Shown: positions 9,154-17,036 of the stretch, piece by piece
How the letters are laid out: each line of letters begins with the position of its first letter
Position numbering within the stretch: the stretch's first letter is position 1
From: Bacilli bacterium
GTDB lineage: Bacteria; Bacillota_I; Bacilli_A; RF39; UBA660
Assembly: GCA_017470045.1 (NCBI GenBank)
Contig: JAFUFG010000253.1
Location: 1-27,639, forward strand
Reading direction: 5' to 3'
Length of the DNA: 27,639 nt
Position numbers and translations under genes: made by a program
Notes under the pieces: generated by a model
Told to the model about the DNA's origin: nothing
What the model saw: the letters and a program-made list of their open reading frames with translations, nothing else
Database searches by the model: none

Positions 9154-11022
9154 ATGGCTGTAAATAAATATGATAAATTAATGGAAAAGAAATATAAGAA
9201 TCCTAATTTACAATTGAAGATTACTCCTCAAATAATGGGATTGTTTTGTGAATATGCGTTATCTGATAATGCATCTATTCATAGAGCAGGATTAGTAAAT
9301 TTAAGATCATTATTGACCGGTATAGACCCAAACTTATCGTTTGAAAATAATCCTAATTTGATTCAAAGATATAATCTTTGTTTGGATATATTAACCGCTA
9401 AATTAGATAAAAATTTAACTCAGAAAGAATACGTTATAACAGACGTCAAAGGTATAACAGGAGATAAGTATAAAGATTTAAATATAGATGCTATAGGTGA
9501 AATATCTACTAGTAATGTAATGTGGGTAGAGAGCGAAGTTATACCGAATTATCTTAATGCTAGATTAATAAATAATTCAATTATAGAATTACAGAGGGAG
9601 TGTACTAAATATGCAACAGCTGATCCAGGAGATATTCCGACTTATTTAAATAATATTTATCAAAAAGTAGAAGATATTTATGTACAAAAAAGAAGAAATG
9701 AGATAGATTCAGACGAAGCTGATAGTTTATTTCAGTTATCTAAATCTGAAAATACAGTATCTGCTATTTGGAATAGGCAACGTAGTACTGGATATAAATT
9801 GATAACTGGCATGCAAGCATTAAATACTATACTTGGTGGTGGATTTGAAGAGAGACGGGTATATTGTATATTTGGTTTACCAGGTGATGGTAAAACAATT
9901 ACATTATTAAATCTCATGTATCAGATTAAGAAATATAATCCTAGTGTACAAACTAAAGATCCGACAAAGAAACCAGCTATAGTATTATTGACAATGGAAA
10001 ACTTTATTCATGAAGAAGTCCAGACGTTATATAATATAGCAGTATGTAATGAAAATATTTCTGATAGGCCATTAGATGAAGTATTAAAAGCTATAGAAGA
10101 TTCGGATTTATTTAAGAATAAAGATGGTACACCCAATCCTATCGAACTATTTATCAAGTTTAAACCAATCAATTCTGTTACAACTGATTATATGTATAAA
10201 CTCACTGAAGACCTAAATGATGAGGGATATGAAGTAATATGTATTCTTCAGGATTATATTATGCGTATTAAATCTTCTGATACACCTAATAGTGCAGAAG
10301 AACGAGTTAAACTTGGTAATATAATTAATGAATTTAAAAATTATTCAATGCATTATGGAATTCCAGTTATTACAGCAGCACAGTTGAATAGAGAAGCTGC
10401 TAGAACTATTGATGCATTTAGAGGTATAGGTAAGTTTGATGATATGATTAATAAAGTTGGTAGAGCTAATATAGCCGAATCATCTCAGTTAGATTTTAAC
10501 TTAGATGGTATTATATTTATAGCTCCATGTTATGAAGGACAATCTAAGTGGCAAGCATTTAAACTTATTAAACATAGATACAAATTAGACTTATTACCAT
10601 CTCAGCAAGTATTTTTTCAACCATTCACTCCAGGAATGCCAGCTAAGTTAATGGAAGATGTGGGAAGAATAGAATCAGAAGCCAGAGCTTCAATTAACTA
10701 TGATCCTGAATTAAGTGAGACCAAAGCATTATTTGATAATGCTATAGATATGGGTGAAAAGGTTGCTCCTAAGAAAAAGAAAAAAGAAGAGAATACCTAT
10801 GCATTAAATGCAGAATTGGATAGACCCAAATTAGTAAGTGCTGGAGTTAAGATTGGACTAAAAGCCAAATCGGATATTCAAGAAATTGAAGGTAAAGCAG
10901 AGATATTCTCAATAATACCTGAAGAGGAAATGGATGACTTTGTATATAATCAATATATACAAGAAATCTTATTTGAACATCCAGATCTTATTAAGTATTT
11001 TCCGTATATAGAAAACGGTTAA
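9154..11022 (+). CDS. dnaB: DnaB-like replicative helicase with C-terminal extension
   Basis: 622 residues, longer than a typical DnaB. The RecA-type core has Walker A GLPGDGKT (241-248), TMEN (280-283) with the probable catalytic Glu282, Walker B VICILQD (D367), TAAQLNR (Q410) and a KHRYK segment fitting the arginine-finger region. The N-terminal 200 residues should form the primase- or loader-interacting part. After the helicase core, a lysine-rich linker near residue 545 leads into an acidic C-terminal extension absent from ordinary DnaB. GGAAGTGAT precedes the ATG. The gene follows the nuclease with a 39-nt gap and no terminator between them, so they are probably co-transcribed. It should unwind DNA at the phage fork. 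Confidence 0.9.
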   Translation: MAVNKYDKLMEKKYKNPNLQLKITPQIMGLFCEYALSDNASIHRAGLVNLRSLLTGIDPNLSFENNPNLIQRYNLCLDILTAKLDKNLTQKEYVITDVKGITGDKYKDLNIDAIGEISTSNVMWVESEVIPNYLNARLINNSIIELQRECTKYATADPGDIPTYLNNIYQKVEDIYVQKRRNEIDSDEADSLFQLSKSENTVSAIWNRQRSTGYKLITGMQALNTILGGGFEERRVYCIFGLPGDGKTITLLNLMYQIKKYNPSVQTKDPTKKPAIVLLTMENFIHEEVQTLYNIAVCNENISDRPLDEVLKAIEDSDLFKNKDGTPNPIELFIKFKPINSVTTDYMYKLTEDLNDEGYEVICILQDYIMRIKSSDTPNSAEERVKLGNIINEFKNYSMHYGIPVITAAQLNREAARTIDAFRGIGKFDDMINKVGRANIAESSQLDFNLDGIIFIAPCYEGQSKWQAFKLIKHRYKLDLLPSQQVFFQPFTPGMPAKLMEDVGRIESEARASINYDPELSETKALFDNAIDMGEKVAPKKKKKEENTYALNAELDRPKLVSAGVKIGLKAKSDIQEIEGKAEIFSIIPEEEMDDFVYNQYIQEILFEHPDLIKYFPYIENG

Positions 11023-11055
11023 CGGGTGAGCATATGCTCACCCGTTTATTTTTCA
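11021..11055 (+). terminator. Terminator shared by convergent genes
   Basis: AACGGGTGAGCAT (11021-11033) is followed by its reverse complement ATGCTCACCCGTT (11034-11046) and then TATTTTTC. The helicase stop codon touches the left arm. The minus-strand baseplate-like operon ends at 11053, so the same hairpin may stop both units; the T-run is better on the plus side. Confidence 0.85.
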
Positions 11056-11502
11056 TTTAGAGTTATTATATATATCTATTGAATATTTCTCAGAAGTATT
11101 AATATTACTAAGGTAGCTTAGTAAATCATCTTTTCTTATAAGCTTTATAGGATTTATATCATGAAATTCTTTGACATTACATATACCGTTTAATAATAGT
11201 ATTATATAATCTAATTCAGTAGTACCATATATATCAGCAGATAATAGTTTTGGTTTATAATTATATTTACTAATATCTTTATCTTCTAAATATACATTAG
11301 TAGCTAACTTTTTAAGTTCAAACAAATAATCATCCAATACGTTTTTAACTGTAAAATTTATATTATTATATGAATCTACATAACACCAATCACCATATAA
11401 TGGGGCTACTTTATTTTTTCCAGCTTCTATAAACTCACTTAAAGTGTGAGCATATATAGAATTATCTGTACCGCTATATTCGGTTTGGCTTCTTATTTCC
11501 AT
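11053..11502 (-). CDS. Baseplate wedge gp53-like protein (putative)
   Basis: I choose the ATG at 11502 (149 aa). A GTG at 11514 is in frame but forms part of the AGGAGGTG ribosome binding site, so it is too close. The segment ADIYGTTELDYIILLLNGI, about 95 residues in, resembles the conserved core of T4 gp53-type wedge proteins (a GTxELxxxILLxN pattern), followed by an EF-then-P-IKLIRKDDLLSYL stretch. The upstream gene's TAA lies one base before this ATG. The family call is from pattern recognition and is moderate. If right, it is a small baseplate component. It could instead be an unrelated small tail protein. Confidence 0.65.
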   Translation of the reverse strand: MEIRSQTEYSGTDNSIYAHTLSEFIEAGKNKVAPLYGDWCYVDSYNNINFTVKNVLDDYLFELKKLATNVYLEDKDISKYNYKPKLLSADIYGTTELDYIILLLNGICNVKEFHDINPIKLIRKDDLLSYLSNINTSEKYSIDIYNNSK

Positions 11503-11503
11503 A

Positions 11504-11851
11504 TTAGAATTCACCTCCTATAATTCTAGGCTTAGTAATATCTCCACTGCTAAATGCTACAATAAATCTAGTACCAGGAGGAATGAATTTAATAGGATAC
11601 CTACGACTAATTTCAAAAGGTACATCTAATTTTATTACAGTAGAATTATTAAATTGGCCTATTGGTAAATTACTCGTATCAGCATTCATTATATTACCAG
11701 TAGAAAGATTAGTATGATCTATAGCTCTAGAATTCTCTTGTAAACCTACTAAAGACTGAATTCTAAATGGTTGGGCCCCAGGTTCATATTTATTACATAC
11801 ATCTAATAGTATAGCAATAGCAGTGCTATCTACATCTTGATTTATATTCAT
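11504..11851 (-). CDS. Small tail/baseplate protein with OB-fold-like C-terminus (putative)
   Basis: 115 residues; GAGGTGAT precedes the ATG. The C-terminal part (IKFIPPGTRFIVAF, then SSGDITKPRIIGGEF) resembles the OB-fold strand pattern of phage spike or hub proteins, in which a GTRVxVxF strand is followed by a GDxxxPxIxG turn. The N-terminal half is polar. It is the first gene of a two-gene minus-strand unit with the gp53-like gene, and that pairing supports a baseplate role. The OB assignment is inference. Confidence 0.65.
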   Translation of the reverse strand: MNINQDVDSTAIAILLDVCNKYEPGAQPFRIQSLVGLQENSRAIDHTNLSTGNIMNADTSNLPIGQFNNSTVIKLDVPFEISRRYPIKFIPPGTRFIVAFSSGDITKPRIIGGEF

Positions 11852-11870
11852 TTAAATCACCTCGAAATTA

Positions 11871-11885
11871 GATATTATATATAAG
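11871..11885 (-). promoter_or_regulatory. Promoter-like motif for the minus-strand baseplate pair
   Basis: On the minus strand TTATATATAATA (complement of 11873-11884) matches the phage motif over most positions. It lies about 20 nt upstream of the OB-fold-like gene's start and directly next to the divergent plus-strand motif. Confidence 0.45.
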
Positions 11886-11892
11886 ATTGACA

Positions 11893-11906
11893 TTTATTAT
11901 AATAGT
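11893..11906 (+). promoter_or_regulatory. Promoter-like motif for the 11927-14161 unit
   Basis: TTTATTATAATAGTG, with TATAAT inside, closely matches the 3' half of the strong motif (ATTATAATAATG). It lies about 20 nt upstream of the ATG at 11927, leaving only a short leader. Confidence 0.5.
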
Positions 11907-11926
11907 GTTTGGAGGCGGTAAAAATA

Positions 11927-12364
11927 ATGGTAATTAATAAAGATTTATATATTGTAAACGAAATACCGTTTAAAGAACCGGTATATGGATGTAAACCTGA
12001 AAAAGGAATTCCTGATATCATAGCTATAACAACTACAAGAGAAGAAGCTTATAGAATAGCAACTAGATATCTTGAATACAAAAATTTTAGAAAACAATAT
12101 TCCATCGTGTATTTATCGTATTATAATGGTATGGATGGTGAGTATTGGGGTAATTTATATAATAATTATGATTTAAATCACTTAGTTGGAATAATGGGTG
12201 CAGATGTAGTTATAGACGAAATGTTTGAAGAAGATTGCCCATTATATTTTAATAATGCTGTATCTAATAGTCTTAATGTAATGCATTCTATTAAAGATTT
12301 TAGAACTATGTGTAATTGGATTAAAGAAGGAATTAAAAACTATTTTACAAAAATATCTATGTAA
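11927..12364 (+). CDS. Hypothetical protein, 145 aa
   Basis: Not recognised. The chosen start is the ATG at 11927, with TTGGAGGCGG upstream. An in-frame TTG at 11909 lies within that ribosome binding site and would be a false start. The protein is Tyr- and Asn-rich (YYNGMDGEYWGNLYNNYDLN, about 73-92), with an acidic patch VIDEMFEEDCP and a helical tail. No membrane segment or catalytic motif was seen. It is the first gene of a three-gene unit that ends with the Dda-like helicase. Confidence 0.75.
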   Translation: MVINKDLYIVNEIPFKEPVYGCKPEKGIPDIIAITTTREEAYRIATRYLEYKNFRKQYSIVYLSYYNGMDGEYWGNLYNNYDLNHLVGIMGADVVIDEMFEEDCPLYFNNAVSNSLNVMHSIKDFRTMCNWIKEGIKNYFTKISM

Positions 12365-12389
12365 ATAAAAACTATAAGGAGTGTGTACT

Positions 12390-12965
12390 ATGAACAAAGA
12401 TGAAAAAAAGCAAAATGCATTTTATGAATTAAGAGACAAATATGCTAGAGAATTTTCTGAACTTGTTATTCAGAGATTAGGATTAGAGCCTGAAGGAGAT
12501 AATAATACTCTTGTATTTAGTGATATCTTTTTATCCGGTATTCCTCTTCATTTAATTTATGAAGGATATAAATTTGTACCATTTGATTATGAATACATTG
12601 CAGAACAGAATCCTGATACCATCAAAGTATTTGATCCATACAACGATCTCGGATTAATCAATTATTGCCTGAGTCAGTATATGGTATATATACAAGAAAT
12701 AGATGTAAATAAATACGTGTCTATTATTAGTATTAGTAATAATAAAATGAATGAATACGGTCATGGTGAAATAGCATTTGACACAGAATATGGAACATCT
12801 GAATTGTCTAACACACCTGATGGGTATCATATTATTGGGCATGATTATAATCGTGATAGTTTAAAATATTTAGATTTAATTTATATTATGGATGGTGCAG
12901 CAAAAATAGAATACACTGCATTACGAAATCTCGATTTAGTAAATATGGATAAGTTTGAAATATAG
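12390..12965 (+). CDS. Hypothetical protein, 191 aa
   Basis: Not recognised. ATAAGGAG precedes the ATG at 12390. A GTG nine bases earlier lies inside the ribosome binding site and is rejected. The N-terminal 25 residues are charged and helical (MNKDEKKQNAFYELRDKYAR). The rest is Tyr/Asp/Ile-rich. It has a 25-nt gap from the previous gene and an 8-nt gap to the helicase gene, so all three are probably one transcript. No motif suggests a function. Confidence 0.75.
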   Translation: MNKDEKKQNAFYELRDKYAREFSELVIQRLGLEPEGDNNTLVFSDIFLSGIPLHLIYEGYKFVPFDYEYIAEQNPDTIKVFDPYNDLGLINYCLSQYMVYIQEIDVNKYVSIISISNNKMNEYGHGEIAFDTEYGTSELSNTPDGYHIIGHDYNRDSLKYLDLIYIMDGAAKIEYTALRNLDLVNMDKFEI

Positions 12966-12973
12966 AGGATAAT

Positions 12974-14161
12974 ATGATCCAGTTTACAGATGAACAAGAA
13001 GATTTAATTAATAAAGCAATCCAATGGTTTAAAAATAGCAGTGAGCCAATATTTCAATTCAATGGAAAGGCTGGAACCGGTAAAAGCTTAGTTATGAATG
13101 AAATAATATCTAGACTTGGTTTAGATATATCTCAAGTTGCACCTATGGCTTATACAGGTGCCGCAGCAATTGTAATGAGAACCAAAGGACTTCATAATGC
13201 CAGAACTATTCATTCTTGGTTGTATGAACCAAAAATTATAAACGATTATTCTCAATCACCAGATTATATGAATAGATATCCGAAAAAGCTAGTATTTGTT
13301 AAGAAGCCTTTACCTCTATATAAGAGATTAATATGTATAGATGAAGCATCTTACGTTCCTATGTCTATGAAGAATGATTTATTAGATACAGGTTGTAAGA
13401 TAATAGCATGCGGAGACTTAAATCAGTTACCACCTGTAATAGGTGATCCAGCATTTCTATATAGTGGTAATATATATACTCTTACTCAAATTATGAGACA
13501 AAAAGAAGAATCTGCTATTGTATATATTGCTAATCTTATATTAGAAGGAAAACAACCAGAACCCGGATTATATGGCAGTGTATATGTAACTTATCCAGAG
13601 TATATTACAGACTCTATGATGTATAATTCTGATGTGATAATATGTGGTAAGAATAAGACTAGAGATTTTTATAATAATAGAATGCGAGAGTTAAACTATA
13701 TAGATCCATCAGATAAAATTCCACATCATGGAGAAAAATTAATATGTAGAAAAAATAACTGGCAATTTGGTATAGATGGTATAAACTTAGCAAACGGTTT
13801 ATCTGGTATAGTATATAGCTATCCAGATGTATCTTGTTTTGACGGCTCTACTTATTCTATAGACTTTAAACCAAATATGTTTAACCTTATTTTCAGAGAT
13901 GTAAAGTGTAACTCAGATTTCTTTAGAGGTACCAAAGAAGAAAAAGATCAAATACGAAATTCTAAAAAAGGTATCAAAGGAGAACTATTTGAACTAGGAT
14001 ATGCTATTACAACTCACTTATCTCAAGGATCACAATTTGTACACGGTATGTATGTATCTGAGTATATGAGTCCTGATATTAATCGTAATCTAGACTACAC
14101 TGGTATCACTAGATTCTCTAATACTTGTTTTTACATTTTACGACCACGTAAATTTTGGTAA
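12974..14161 (+). CDS. SF1 DNA helicase, Dda/RecD/Pif1-like
   Basis: 395 residues, close to the size of T4 Dda. Visible motifs: Walker A GKAGTGKS (31-38), APMAYTGAAA (motif Ia), CIDEAS (121-126, motif II), CGDLNQLPP (146-154, motif III), TLTQIMRQ (motif IV), AITTHLSQGSQ (motif V) and a final YTGITRF (motif VI). These define a 5'-to-3' superfamily 1B helicase, likely to act in replication start, recombination or removing bound proteins. AGAGGATAAT precedes the ATG. It is the last gene of the unit beginning at 11927. Motif VI has GIT where VAL or YVALTR is commoner; this is probably neutral. Confidence 0.9.
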   Translation: MIQFTDEQEDLINKAIQWFKNSSEPIFQFNGKAGTGKSLVMNEIISRLGLDISQVAPMAYTGAAAIVMRTKGLHNARTIHSWLYEPKIINDYSQSPDYMNRYPKKLVFVKKPLPLYKRLICIDEASYVPMSMKNDLLDTGCKIIACGDLNQLPPVIGDPAFLYSGNIYTLTQIMRQKEESAIVYIANLILEGKQPEPGLYGSVYVTYPEYITDSMMYNSDVIICGKNKTRDFYNNRMRELNYIDPSDKIPHHGEKLICRKNNWQFGIDGINLANGLSGIVYSYPDVSCFDGSTYSIDFKPNMFNLIFRDVKCNSDFFRGTKEEKDQIRNSKKGIKGELFELGYAITTHLSQGSQFVHGMYVSEYMSPDINRNLDYTGITRFSNTCFYILRPRKFW

Positions 14162-14165
14162 GATT

Positions 14166-14199
14166 GTATATTATATAAATAAGCCATACATCAGTATGG
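14166..14199 (+). promoter_or_regulatory. Promoter-like motif plus leader hairpin
   Basis: TGTATATTATATAAATAAG (from about 14165) resembles the phage motif. It is followed by the hairpin CCATAC-ATCA-GTATGG (14184-14199), and then the ribosome binding site AAAGGAGG of the gene at 14225. Confidence 0.45.
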
Positions 14200-14224
14200 T
14201 TAAAAGATAAAGGAGGTAAAAAAT

Positions 14225-14731
14225 ATGTTAGACAGACAGTTGGTTCAAATTGCGATGATGGTAGATGACCAAGGTAATCCGATTGAACCCCAACGAAAGG
14301 AATTAACGTATCTGTTGTTATTCTTTGCGGATAATCCAGATACGGGAGAGGAGGAAAAAACATTTGAAATTGTAGATGGTAGAGACAGAGTCTGCGATAC
14401 CATTATGGAAGAACAGGGAACTCGGTATATCAACTTAATGAAAAGTCAAGTAATCAGTGAGAAAGTTACTGATATTTTGAATAGAAGTATTAGTTGTTAT
14501 ACTTTCCTGCGGTTTTGTTTAGACCCAGAATACCAAGGAGACAATCCTGTCTTATTTGGCGATGATGGAGAAGGAAATTATATGTCTATTGATGTTCTCA
14601 ATAATCTGATGATGTCAGAATATGCTGATATATTAGAAGAAATGGGAATATATGATGAAGAAGATTTGGATCGTTTCTATCAATGTGATTTTAATCATAT
14701 TAGATATGAACCTAAATCTTCTGAAAACTAA
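14225..14731 (+). CDS. Acidic hypothetical protein, 168 aa
   Basis: Not recognised. AAAGGAGGTAAAAAAT precedes the ATG, a strong site. The protein is strongly acidic, with clusters DNPDTGEEEKTFEIVDG and EYADILEEMGIYDEEDLDRF. A region near residues 85-105 (ILNRSISCYTFLRFC) is more hydrophobic but too short and polar for a confident membrane helix. Base composition is a little richer in GC and CAA/GAA-type codons than the helicase gene. It pairs with the downstream basic protein; binding between the two is speculation. Confidence 0.75.
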   Translation: MLDRQLVQIAMMVDDQGNPIEPQRKELTYLLLFFADNPDTGEEEKTFEIVDGRDRVCDTIMEEQGTRYINLMKSQVISEKVTDILNRSISCYTFLRFCLDPEYQGDNPVLFGDDGEGNYMSIDVLNNLMMSEYADILEEMGIYDEEDLDRFYQCDFNHIRYEPKSSEN

Positions 14732-14752
14732 TTGATTAAAAGGAGTGTGAAA

Positions 14753-15196
14753 ATGGGAAAACCAAATGGAAAAAGGGTTAACAAAAAATCGGCCTTTTTT
14801 GATCCATTAATCGAACGTTATAATGGAGATATATTTAAAGCTCCAGAGCGTATATTGATTAATAAGATGCCGGTTTTAGTTAACGATATTATTAGAGGAA
14901 GAGTTCCATATAATAAGTATGGAAAATACTTTACTAGAGAATTCATATATTTATTGGCAACGCATATTATAAATTCATATAACAATGCCCTTAAAGAATA
15001 TGATAAGAGTCTGGTATATTCTATGATATATCCAGCTAATAGTTCAGCTAATATTGATGTCATTAAATGGGGACAAATTGTTCAGGCTTATACTACCCTT
15101 AATGGAGCAGTCCGGAAACTTCATGCAACGGGTAATGTAGAAGAGTTCTTGAAACTTGTTCCTGCTCAAATGATTAACTTTAAAAATATGCTGTAA
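14753..15196 (+). CDS. Basic hypothetical protein, 147 aa
   Basis: Not recognised. The ATG at 14753 has AAAAGGAGTG upstream. A TTG at 14732 directly after the previous stop is in frame but lies before the ribosome binding site. The N-terminus is basic (MGKPNGKRVNKKSAFF), and the rest is helical with many Tyr, Asn and Ile residues. It follows the acidic 168-residue gene by 21 nt and ends at a composite terminator. A nucleic-acid or protein scaffold role is possible but unproven. Confidence 0.75.
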   Translation: MGKPNGKRVNKKSAFFDPLIERYNGDIFKAPERILINKMPVLVNDIIRGRVPYNKYGKYFTREFIYLLATHIINSYNNALKEYDKSLVYSMIYPANSSANIDVIKWGQIVQAYTTLNGAVRKLHATGNVEEFLKLVPAQMINFKNML

Positions 15197-15215
15197 ATAA
15201 GTTTAAATTAAAAAT

Positions 15216-15287
15216 AAAAAAGAGATAACTATATTGTAATGATAGATTCGTAATGAATCTACCTGATATATTATCTCTTTTTTTATT
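15216..15287 (+). terminator. Terminator with a long stem and an internal hairpin
   Basis: AAAAAAGAGATAA (15216-15228) pairs with TTATCTCTTTTTT (15271-15283), giving a 13-bp outer stem that ends in a T-run. The 42-nt interior holds a second hairpin, AGATTC-GTAAT-GAATCT (15244-15260). It closes the unit ending at 15196. Confidence 0.75.
15231..15247 (+). promoter_or_regulatory. Promoter-like motif inside the terminator loop
   Basis: CTATATTGTAATGATAG, within the loop of the 15216-15283 hairpin, matches TATATTATAATAATGAG at most positions. A transcript starting here would open with the AGATTC hairpin and run into the gene at 15312. Confidence 0.4.
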
Positions 15288-15311
15288 CTGAAGAAAGGTG
15301 AGTATATAATT

Positions 15312-15809
15312 ATGACAATTGATGAAGTAATCCACGTTAGAGATACCCTGAAAAAGATTAAATATACTAAAAAGAAAAAGAATCCTAATACTGGTGAAGT
15401 AATTACTCAGGAATTATCTGTACCGTTAATTGTAAAATTAGATAATGAAGTATACATTTTTGAAACTTCTTCTATGTTATTCTGGAATGATAGTGAAGGA
15501 ATTGTTACTTATATGAAATACAATTCTAATTTCTTTGATCATCCTATTATGATTGGTACCGAAAAGATTAATATGCCTTGTATTATTGGGTGTGCACCTT
15601 ATGATGTTATCCAAGAAATTCAGGCAGTTCTTAATGAAGATACTCTTAAGAAAGCTATTGAAATTATCAAACCTTTAGTCAAGTTCTATGTAACTGATAC
15701 AGCAGAATCTATTACTGATGAGAAAGCTAAAATCATTATTTCTAAATTCTGTAAAGATACTGCTCCTCAGACTGACTATGACCACTATGTACAGCCGTAT
15801 AATAAATGA
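15312..15809 (+). CDS. Hypothetical protein, 165 aa
   Basis: Not recognised. GAAGAAAGGTGAG precedes the ATG. Residues 18-24 form a basic loop (YTKKKKN), followed by VPLIVKLDNEVYIFET, which looks like paired beta strands. The second half is helical. A YDHYVQPYNK tail ends the protein. No transmembrane helix or active-site motif is visible. It stands alone between a terminator and the next promoter motif. Confidence 0.75.
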   Translation: MTIDEVIHVRDTLKKIKYTKKKKNPNTGEVITQELSVPLIVKLDNEVYIFETSSMLFWNDSEGIVTYMKYNSNFFDHPIMIGTEKINMPCIIGCAPYDVIQEIQAVLNEDTLKKAIEIIKPLVKFYVTDTAESITDEKAKIIISKFCKDTAPQTDYDHYVQPYNK

Positions 15810-15825
15810 GTAAATTAATATTTAC

Positions 15826-15845
15826 TTATATATTATAATAATGAG
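15826..15845 (+). promoter_or_regulatory. Promoter-like motif, copy B
   Basis: TTATATATTATAATAATGAG is identical over all 20 bases to the copy at 20475. TATAAT occupies 15834-15839. No -35-like hexamer is seen at the proper spacing. Confidence 0.7.
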
Positions 15846-15889
15846 CTTAGGCTCGTCCACTTATTTTAAGTGGAAATGATATATCATTT
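15843..15889 (+). promoter_or_regulatory. Structured 5' leader with three consecutive hairpins
   Basis: GAGC-TTAG-GCTC (15843-15854), CCACTTA-TTT-TAAGTGG (15857-15873) and the palindrome AAATGATATATCATTT (15874-15889) lie one after another between promoter motif copy B and the AAGGAGG ribosome binding site. They may stabilise the mRNA or control translation of the Pro/Gln-rich protein. Confidence 0.5.
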
Positions 15890-15915
15890 TTACTATTTTA
15901 AGGAGGTAGAAAAGT

Positions 15916-16842
15916 ATGTACCCGTATTTCAACAACATGGCAATGGGAGGATATAATATTGTAAATCCCCCTCAGATGCCGCAACAGCAACCTCAGCAGA
16001 TGGTGATGAGGAATATTTTGACCCCTGATCAGATTAATCTGCTGAAAGAAAATTCTGTAACTCGTGATGGATTCTATACTCCAATCAATGAAGTACAGCA
16101 GGCAGCAAGCATGTGCACCCATAAAAATCAGAATGGTGGATTTGCATTAAGCGAGCCTGGTAGCGATGGTAAGAGAACATGTTCTATTTGTCATTCTCGG
16201 TTCCATTATATTGAGCCCGATGAAAAGACTGTAGAACAGGTAAAACAGATGGCTAGTGATATGGTTGATCTGTTAGAGACCATTAAGACCAATAAAGGTG
16301 ATATCGATCCTGAAATTGGTCGTCAGATTTATCAGTTTATTGAGGTAGTAAAACAGCTGCCCAATATGTGGTATAATTCCAGCGAATATATTAAACGTGC
16401 AACTAATGGTCCTCAGAATGGAGTAATGTTCCAGAGTGGTCCTAGTCCGTTTGGTATGTTGAATATCATGTATGGTGCTCAGCAGTATTATCCTCAGCCG
16501 GTAATGCCTCAGGCACAGGCATATTATCCGCAGCAGGGTGTACCTCAGCAGCCTGTAATGCAGGCACCCATGCAGCCGACTCAGGCACCGCAGGCTCCTA
16601 TGATGCAGCAGGTACCTGTACAGCAGTATTATCAGCCCGCACCTCAGCAGCCTGTTCAGTACGCACCTTATGGAGTACTGCCTCCTAATGTAACACCTGG
16701 TGCAGCAATGTCCAATCCGATTGGTCATGTTGTTCCTGGTCAGCAGGCGGTAGCACCTCAGGCACCGACAGCTCCTGTAGCTGCACCTGCAACTCAGAGT
16801 GTAGCAGTTAAAGTACCAAGTCCTGATGAAGCAGTAAAATAA
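15916..16842 (+). CDS. Pro/Gln-rich protein with a Cys/His zinc-ribbon-like cluster, 308 aa
   Basis: AAGGAGGTAGAAAAGT precedes the ATG. The N-terminus is already Pro/Gln-rich (NPPQMPQQQPQQM). Residues 67-93 hold CTH (C67, H69) and CSICH (C89, C92, H93), which could bind one zinc ion. Residues about 105-155 are helical. From about 165 to the end the chain is low-complexity Pro, Gln, Ala, Tyr and Met, probably disordered. Codon use differs from neighbours: CAG and CCT dominate and the gene is visibly richer in GC, which may mean high expression or a different origin. A structural or phase-separating role is possible; no known family is recognised. Confidence 0.8.
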   Translation: MYPYFNNMAMGGYNIVNPPQMPQQQPQQMVMRNILTPDQINLLKENSVTRDGFYTPINEVQQAASMCTHKNQNGGFALSEPGSDGKRTCSICHSRFHYIEPDEKTVEQVKQMASDMVDLLETIKTNKGDIDPEIGRQIYQFIEVVKQLPNMWYNSSEYIKRATNGPQNGVMFQSGPSPFGMLNIMYGAQQYYPQPVMPQAQAYYPQQGVPQQPVMQAPMQPTQAPQAPMMQQVPVQQYYQPAPQQPVQYAPYGVLPPNVTPGAAMSNPIGHVVPGQQAVAPQAPTAPVAAPATQSVAVKVPSPDEAVK

Positions 16843-16853
16843 AAGAAGTAATT

Positions 16854-16895
16854 GAGGATGACCTTTATGGTCATCCTCATATTTTATTTTATTTT
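16854..16895 (+). terminator. Rho-independent terminator
   Basis: GAGGATGACC-TTTAT-GGTCATCCTC (16854-16878) forms a 10-bp stem. It is followed by ATATTTTATTTTATTTT. Confidence 0.9.
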
Positions 16896-16961
16896 CGTGT
16901 AAAATAAGATTTATATTATATATTGTATATGAAAATGAAATAAAAAATCACATTATTAAAA

Positions 16962-17000
16962 ACTATATAATATTAGAAATAAACAGATATTATATATCTG
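16962..17000 (+). promoter_or_regulatory. Promoter-like motif and leader hairpin before the topoisomerase gene
   Basis: ACTATATAATATTAG (from about 16963) resembles the phage motif. It is followed by the hairpin CAGATAT-TAT-ATATCTG (16984-17000). A second AT-rich candidate, TTATATTATATATTG, lies near 16911-16925. The ribosome binding site TAAGGAGG follows. Confidence 0.4.
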
Positions 17001-17036
17001 AATCTAAATTGCTATTAATTATAAGGAGGTAATTAA

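Noticed and set aside
11886..11905. TTGACA-like -35 box before the gene at 11927
   Set aside because: TTGACA lies only about four bases before the TATAAT, far too close for a sigma-70-type promoter.
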